Assembly (NCBI RefSeq): GCF_000699445.3
Contig: NC_067198.1
Coordinates: 33,136,536-33,200,535 of the forward strand
Source of the DNA: Schistosoma haematobium
Lineage: Eukaryota; Platyhelminthes; Trematoda; Strigeidida; Schistosomatidae
Direction: 5' to 3'
Length of the DNA: 64,000 nt
Of the stretch, positions 58,104 to 64,000 are shown piece by piece. Positions within the stretch are counted from its first letter, which is position 1. Each line of letters begins with the position of its first letter. The notes under the pieces were generated by a model. It saw only the letters and a list, made by a program, of their open reading frames with translations, had not been told where the DNA came from and made no database searches. The translations under genes and the position numbers were made by a program.

Positions 58104-60495
58104 CTAAGTTTGAAAAATGAAAGGTATAAATTAATTTTAATTTTGTTTAAAATGAATTATAATAGTTCCTATTGAGCTTAAATTATAATTTAATGCGCAC
58201 ACATACATTAAAACACTAGATTCCTAACCAATTTTAGGACTCCCTTTCATACGTGTCCTATGAACAGTCAACAGAAATAGATACTAATTACATAAGGTAA
58301 ACTGGAGTTTTTTTACAGAACATAAAATAGAGAATGTTTATAGGATTTCAAAAAGCTTACTGGTTTAAAAAGTCTCTTAAATACGATTTCAACACTAACA
58401 TCATATTTGACATTTAACAGATTAGATTAAAAGAGAACGTAGTTTATTGTATTCTAGAATTTTCTAACAATCTCCCAGAGCTTTAAAATAAAGTTTTATC
58501 ATTTTAAGACTTGGATAATTTTCTGAAAAATAAACCTCCATATCGTTATGTAGTTTTCTCATATATTTATTTAGCTATGTAGTTTTGAAAGTGTTTGATC
58601 AATGTACAAATAATTATCTATCAAGAAATGTGTAAAATTCTTTGGTATAGTTATTTAACTTTAAACGTCATCTTTTTTACATAACAATCGGGTAAATAGT
58701 CAGTTCAAATGAAACATAAAATCAGTTATATAAATTAGAACATTCTTGTTCAGTCGTATTTTACATTCTAATTTAAATCTTCATCTCACCCGAACTATTC
58801 AAATATTATGAATAATAGTTTGTCAGTACAGTTATATAGTTTAGCAACGGATTTACTGTCAATGTTATGATGTTGTGATAACGACTTGAAAATTGTGGAG
58901 TAATGCAATAGTGACAGTGGGTTTTTTTTAATTATAGAGAGAAGAACTAAACTACTAAAGGTCGAGTCTCAAGTAAAGAATCACCTGTCTTTTAGTTTGT
59001 CTGCATATATTATGTTGGTCGATATTAATAATCACAAAATCTTGTTTTTATACCAATTGTCGATTGCTTTCTAACACTTATTACAATCACCACATACTAG
59101 TGCTGAAAATTTTGAACTCATAACGAGTTTGATAAAAGCCATCTGGAACAAGGGATCGGTCGTATAGCAAATCGATCCTTTGAAAATTTTAATTATTATC
59201 AAATGAAACACTGAGTAGATATCCAATGGAAAAATTCTTCGACATATTCTCGTACATTCAGTCCTTTAAACTGTAAAGTTCTTGTTAATTTGAATTTTGT
59301 GAATATGGATTAGTTTGCTGTTATTTCAATCATTCTAAGTGTTATTTCCCAATAGAAGCTTGAACCACACGACCGAGTGACACTTCAAATCGAGGAAACC
59401 AAAATGCAAGATTATGAAATAACATGAGAATTGATGCAATAAGACGAACACTCAATAAATATACTATAATTGGGAATATATATCGCAAGTATTAAGAATA
59501 TATATGATCACAATAATAAATAAACTAGATACCGTCAGCTTATGCCAATGGTCAAGGATATTCTCAAAAGTTATTAAAAACGAAACGGGTTGCTGAATAT
59601 TGATAAGTAGCATACAATACAATTTTCATTAGGGTTAAATTAACTCAACAAGTCACACGTTATTAATCAGACCAGGCATATATAGTGTTCTTTGAAGATA
59701 AAAAAACACCTAGGACAATTTCCTAATATACATTGGTAAAAATGATTATAACCTGGCCAAGAATCCAGCTTTTCGAGACAAATCAGTCTCTTTGTTATAT
59801 GGAACTTTCAATAAATTATTAATCAGTCATGCACATAGTACTAATTTTGAATGCAGAACGAGATAAAAGTTTTATATAATGGTGTGATAAATTATCAGAG
59901 GTTCAAAGATTTTGTACATAAACAATAAAAACGAACAGCAAAGTCCAATTTACGAGACCAGTTGCAAATCCAATTTAGTAATCGGCTGTTGGCTAGGCTA
60001 AATATTTCGAATTCGGAATGAGGACTAGATAATAAAAGACCTAAAAGTTCATTTCAAAAAATCGATATATCTTGTATAAATTATGAAACAATGAATGAGG
60101 TTGATTTTCAATCAGTGAAGATTCTCGATACATTACTCAGTCATCTTAAACATTTCTATTGAAATATAAAAAAAAGTCAACAAGGATATTTAAAGCAGCA
60201 GATAAAGATTAGCGAAAGTTTGATAAATATTTATTCTCCGATATTATGCACACTATGTCATGTCAAATATAGTAAAATCGGATATATCTGGTCGGTGTGT
60301 AGCACAATTGTTAATTACAGTACTGGTATATGATATTCGAAAAAATATGCTAACTATGAACACCCTTATATGTTCATTTAAAGTCAGATAGAATTCGAAA
60401 ACCGCAATTCTATTTTCAATATATAGAATTTGGCTAGAATATTATCATCGTTCAATTTTTAAGTTTACCAGGCTTATTAGATTCAATCAAGAATT
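58104..60495. other. Unassigned AT-rich sequence
   Basis: Between the candidate exon and the LTR array. A minus-strand stretch at about 59070-59190 is open in two frames but carries no recognisable domain. Nothing else found. Confidence 0.35.
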
Positions 60496-60901
60496 TGTAG
60501 TGACTCACATTTATCACGAGAACACGACTGGTTTAATAAAAACAATTATTATTATAACCAACTGTACCAGTGTTTGTTTTAATGTGCTTTTGTTTGACTG
60601 TGCTAATGACAGCTATTTTGTGCTTCCATTCTTATACTGACACTTCGATTGTAACTTCGCGCGAATTCGGTTACGTTCTGTAACCAAGCTTGTATCCTGG
60701 CACGATCTCGGTATCCTTTCGATGCCACGAGATCGCCAGCAAATAAACATCGACTTGGTCCATTAATTGCCTTCTGATATTTGGCTTCTCGGGGATTTTA
60801 TGGAGTCATTTGGAACGAGCTTCTTACGCCTTCTGATCTATTTGGCACGTGTTTCTTGGTAGCGGTGTTCATAGTTAATCTCAACTCGACGCCACGCTAC
60901 A
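60496..60901 (+). repeat. LTR, array copy 1
   Basis: Starts TG; the left edge is fixed because the bases before 60496 and before 62602 differ. The right edge is set at CA (60901) before a primer-site-like TGG, but could also be 60933, since both LTRs run into the same internal sequence. AATAAA lies near 60535 and 60740. Confidence 0.85.
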
Positions 60902-60903
60902 AT

Positions 60904-60953
60904 TGGTGATCCCAAAGTTTGGGACACGCGACAATTGGTGACCCGTATTTTGG
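60904..60953 (+). promoter_or_regulatory. Duplicated primer-binding-site-like motifs
   Basis: ACAATTGGTGATCCC (TGG at 60904) and ACAATTGGTGACCCG (TGG at 60936) lie 32 bp apart in an imperfect tandem repeat ending in GGACACGC / GGAACACGC. Either could pair with a tRNA 3' end; both start like the tRNA-Trp primer site. The same pair recurs at 63010 and 63042. Confidence 0.55.
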
Positions 60954-61065
60954 AACACGCCTCTGCTTCTGGTCAAATCTTCCAAAGGAGCCAATTCGGT
61001 GAGTCTATGATTTATCTATCCACGTCTGTCGTATATTTTCATATTTAATATATAATATACTCGAC

Positions 61066-61248
61066 ATGACGGATAACGATAAGAATAGTATTAATATAAT
61101 AGACTCACATGTATGTGTACCGAATCCTTGTTACTTTTTTATTCGCGTGACGATGAGTTCCACGCTTTATTCGAGAAATTTTCCCCTATTATTTATTCTC
61201 CTCGCTGACCCAGCTGCTTGGTACGGAATGCATTCGCATACGCATTAA
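61066..61248 (+). pseudogene. gag: Gag N-terminal fragment, deletion-truncated
   Basis: ATG at 61066 starts 60 codons (MTDNDKNSINIIDSH...). The part up to ADPAAWYG resembles the start of a Gag capsid region (D-P-x-x-W-F/Y); after that the deletion junction gives foreign codons and a stop at 61248. The copy at 63172-63354 is identical. Confidence 0.65.
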
Positions 61249-61251
61249 CGT

Positions 61252-62044
61252 CTACCTCCCAGTATCAAATGGTTAAGTTGAACGGTTTCATTGCCAACTT
61301 AAAAGTGCTCTACGAGCACACGAGAACGACAACTGGTACGAAACCTTATCGCTCGTCCTCTTAGGTATTCGAACGAGCTTGAAGGCAGATATACAATGTT
61401 CCGCCGCTGAAATGGTATACGGCACGACATTGCGTCTGCCCGGAGAATTCTTCACACCACGGAGCAGACCTAATTTCGGTAAATCAGACAACGTCCGTCG
61501 ACTGTCTGCATTTATGTGAACGCTGTCTCCGGTGTCAACTCGAATACAACATCGACAGGTCGCTCTCCCTCGAGAGTTATCTACCTGTTCACATGTTTTT
61601 GTACGAGTAGATTCGGTACGCAAACCTTGGCAACAACCTTACGAAGGCCCTTTTCACGTGATCGCTCGTCACGAAAAGACCTTCAAGGTTGATCGATATG
61701 GACGCGTTGAGATCGTCAGCGTTGATCGTCTCAAACCAGCACACGTCGATGACAGTGCCCTATCTGGTAACCTGAGATTCAATGCTAGACCTATTAAACC
61801 TAGCGGGATCCTTAAATCTTCTTCAGGTCCCACGCTAGATACATCTGAGACCTCATTCTCACGTCCCGGTCAACAGCACGCGTCATCTGCACCGTCTACG
61901 GACGAGACGATAGTCTCACGTCTAGATCAGCAGACCACGCCGCCTCTGACCTCGGATGAGATTGCAGGCTCACGCGATACGAACGAGACTGCCGTCTCAC
62001 GTTCCGGTCGCCGAGTACGGTTGCCCGTACGCTTCCGCGAATAG
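61252..62044 (+). pseudogene. Integrase C-terminal fragment
   Basis: It opens at the catalytic-Glu block of the integrase: SNG, a TAA stop, then VERFH. LVLLGIRTSLKADIQCSAAE and [13 protein letters not shown] follow, as in the intact block of the element at 2764 ([28 protein letters not shown]). A second stop lies at 61518-61520. From 61532 the frame is open for 170 codons (FVRVDSVRKPWQQPYEGPF, VSVDRLKPAH), ending in a Ser/Thr-rich tail with several SR-containing repeats and RSGRRVRLPVRFRE. TAG at 62042. It belongs to a Gypsy family related to, but distinct from, the first element. Confidence 0.8.
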
Positions 62045-62601
62045 TCGCACAGTCAACAACCGATACGGTGTAGGATTATTCCTATACTACACGCATGCTA
62101 CACTCTTCTCTTTTTTGATTTTCTTTTTGTTTCCTGAGCCCACGCCTTCGACCATCTCCGTTTGGTTCCGTCGACTTCAGTCAACTTTGGCGAAAGCTGG
62201 CCTGATCACCCACGCTCTTGTCAACGTACTCAGTCGATATATTGGTTTCGAATGCTTGGCATACGCTTGGTCTCGAACTTGGTCGTTACGGTCGCTTCTG
62301 GTCTTTTGGCTCAACGTGGTTTCGTCCTACGTCTGCAGCGTTTCTGGTCCGGACCCCTACGAACGCCCTCTTCAGATTCTGGATACAAAACACTCTGGTG
62401 TAGCATGCCAACCCAAGCATCAAATACAGCACGTCGCTCCTGGTACCGTTCTCCGAAAACGACCTTCGTTGGCAACTCGACGATCAACGATCGCTTTCCT
62501 GTTCGCCAATTCTTCCGTCCTACGATCGCTCGTCAGCCGATCAGTCCCACGATTCAAACCGCTATTTATCGAAAGTGTAAACCCTTTCTAGCGGGGGCTC
62601 C
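62045..62601 (+). other. 3' non-coding part of the array unit
   Basis: About 557 bp between the pol stop and the next LTR, richer in C and G than flanking DNA. Open frames of 60-211 aa on the plus strand overlap each other and have no domain; I treat them as incidental. Confidence 0.55.
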
Positions 62602-63007
62602 TGTAGTGACTCACATTTATCACGAGAACACGACTGGTTTAATAAAAACAATTATTATTATAACCAACTGTACCAGTGTTTGTTTTAATGTGCTTTTGTT
62701 TGACTGTGCTAATGACAGCTATTTTGTGCTTCCATTCTTATACTGACACTTCGATTGTAACTTCGCGCGAATTCGGTTACGTTCTGTAACCAAGCTTGTA
62801 TCCTGGCACGATCTCGGTATCCTTTCGATGCCACGAGATCGCCAGCAAATAAACATCGACTTGGTCCATTAATTGCCTTCTGATATTTGGCTTCTCGGGG
62901 ATTTTATGGAGTCATTTGGAACGAGCTTCTTACGCCTTCTGATCTATTTGGCACGTGTTTCTTGGTAGCGGTGTTCATAGTTAATCTCAACTCGACGCCA
63001 CGCTACA
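62602..63007 (+). repeat. LTR, array copy 2
   Basis: 406 bp, no difference by eye from 60496-60901. It serves as 3' LTR of unit 1 and 5' LTR of unit 2. Confidence 0.9.
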
Positions 63008-64000
63008 ATTGGTGATCCCAAAGTTTGGGACACGCGACAATTGGTGACCCGTATTTTGGAACACGCCTCTGCTTCTGGTCAAATCTTCCAAAGGAGCCAA
63101 TTCGGTGAGTCTATGATTTATCTATCCACGTCTGTCGTATATTTTCATATTTAATATATAATATACTCGACATGACGGATAACGATAAGAATAGTATTAA
63201 TATAATAGACTCACATGTATGTGTACCGAATCCTTGTTACTTTTTTATTCGCGTGACGATGAGTTCCACGCTTTATTCGAGAAATTTTCCCCTATTATTT
63301 ATTCTCCTCGCTGACCCAGCTGCTTGGTACGGAATGCATTCGCATACGCATTAACGTCTACCTCCCAGTATCAAATGGTTAAGTTGAACGGTTTCATTGC
63401 CAACTTAAAAGTGCTCTACGAGCACACGAGAACGACAACTGGTACGAAACCTTATCGCTCGTCCTCTTAGGTATTCGAACGAGCTTGAAGGCAGATATAC
63501 AATGTTCCGCCGCTGAAATGGTATACGGCACGACATTGCGTCTGCCCGGAGAATTCTTCACACCACGGAGCAGACCTAATTTCGGTAAATCAGACAACGT
63601 CCGTCGACTGTCTGCATTTATGTGAACGCTGTCTCCGGTGTCAACTCGAATACAACATCGACAGGTCGCTCTCCCTCGAGAGTTATCTACCTGTTCACAT
63701 GTTTTTGTACGAGTAGATTCGGTACGCAAACCTTGGCAACAACCTTACGAAGGCCCTTTTCACGTGATCGCTCGTCACGAAAAGACCTTCAAGGTTGATC
63801 GATATGGACGCGTTGAGATCGTCAGCGTTGATCGTCTCAAACCAGCACACGTCGATGACAGTGCCCTATCTGGTAACCTGAGATTCAATGCTAGACCTAT
63901 TAAACCTAGCGGGATCCTTAAATCTTCTTCAGGTCCCACGCTAGATACATCTGAGACCTCATTCTCACGTCCCGGTCAACAGCACGCGTCATCTGCACCG
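63008..64000 (+). pseudogene. Array unit 2 internal part, cut by window end
   Basis: Repeats 60902-61894: the Gag fragment at 63172-63354, the same deletion junction, the same integrase stops. Its own 3' part and any further units lie beyond the window. Confidence 0.85.

Larger units (their letters stand above)
60496..64000 (+). mobile_element. Tandem array of an internally deleted Gypsy-type LTR element
   Basis: The order is LTR (60496), internal part, LTR (62602), internal part, cut by the window end. The period is 2106 bp. The 1399 bp that can be compared (60496-61894 with 62602-64000) show no difference by eye. The internal part joins the first 50 or so Gag codons directly to the end of integrase, so protease, RT and RNase H are missing. 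The same stop codons occur in both units, so the unit was already defective when it was duplicated. A GC-rich AGCGGGGGCTCC just before the second LTR may be the polypurine tract. Confidence 0.9.

Noticed and set aside
61288..61623. Minus-strand 111-aa frame, repeated at 63394-63729
   Set aside because: Antisense shadow of the integrase C-terminal fragment.
61956..62746. Frames of 211 and 194 aa in the array's 3' part
   Set aside because: They overlap in different frames, run into the LTR and show no domain; GC-richer composition explains the lack of stops.
1..64000. CRISPR arrays, bacterial operons, phage or ribosome-binding sites
   Set aside because: Spliced genes, retroelements and Pol III repeats show a eukaryotic nuclear genome; no regularly spaced short repeats were seen.

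Overview
The window looks like AT-rich nuclear DNA of a trematode flatworm, most likely a blood fluke (Schistosoma). The grounds are hammerhead-ribozyme SINE-like repeats of the schistosome SM-alpha type, CsRn1-like Ty3/Gypsy elements, Penelope-like and RTE/CR1-like remnants, and genes with tiny 5' introns (36-45 nt) followed by kilobase 3' introns. Species cannot be fixed from this sequence.

Layout. 1-2.76 kb: intergenic, with a decayed BEL/Pao gag on the minus strand. 2.76-8.25 kb: a young full-length Ty3/Gypsy element with near-identical 546-bp LTRs, a 4-bp target duplication, a gag-pol -1 frameshift signal and a broken pol. 9.4-10.5 kb: a CR1-like RT remnant. 10.7-21.0 kb: a complete nine-exon gene on the plus strand for pyruvate dehydrogenase E1 beta (361 aa), with an RTE-like fragment and other repeats in its introns. 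21.8-46.35 kb: a complete ten-exon gene on the minus strand for a 527-aa leucine-rich-repeat protein with a degenerate EF-hand-like tail; its introns carry a Penelope-like RT fragment, two hammerhead SINEs fused head to head, and RTE-like and CR1-like remnants. 46.67-52.43 kb: a two-exon gene on the plus strand for a 541-aa STK33-like protein kinase, divergent from the LRR gene across about 317 bp. 55.2-56.5 kb: four joined exons on the minus strand forming the 3' part of an unrecognised gene. 57.4-57.9 kb: a hammerhead element with an 11-bp target duplication. 60.5-64.0 kb: a tandem array (period 2106 bp) of an internally deleted LTR retroelement that runs off the window.

Gene relations. PDHB and the LRR gene are tail to tail, 788 bp apart. 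The LRR and kinase genes are head to head and may share a promoter; the kinase and the unrecognised gene are convergent. Only PDHB has a firmly known role (mitochondrial pyruvate oxidation). Exon models were built by eye from protein similarity, GT/AG sites and reading-frame phase, without transcript data.
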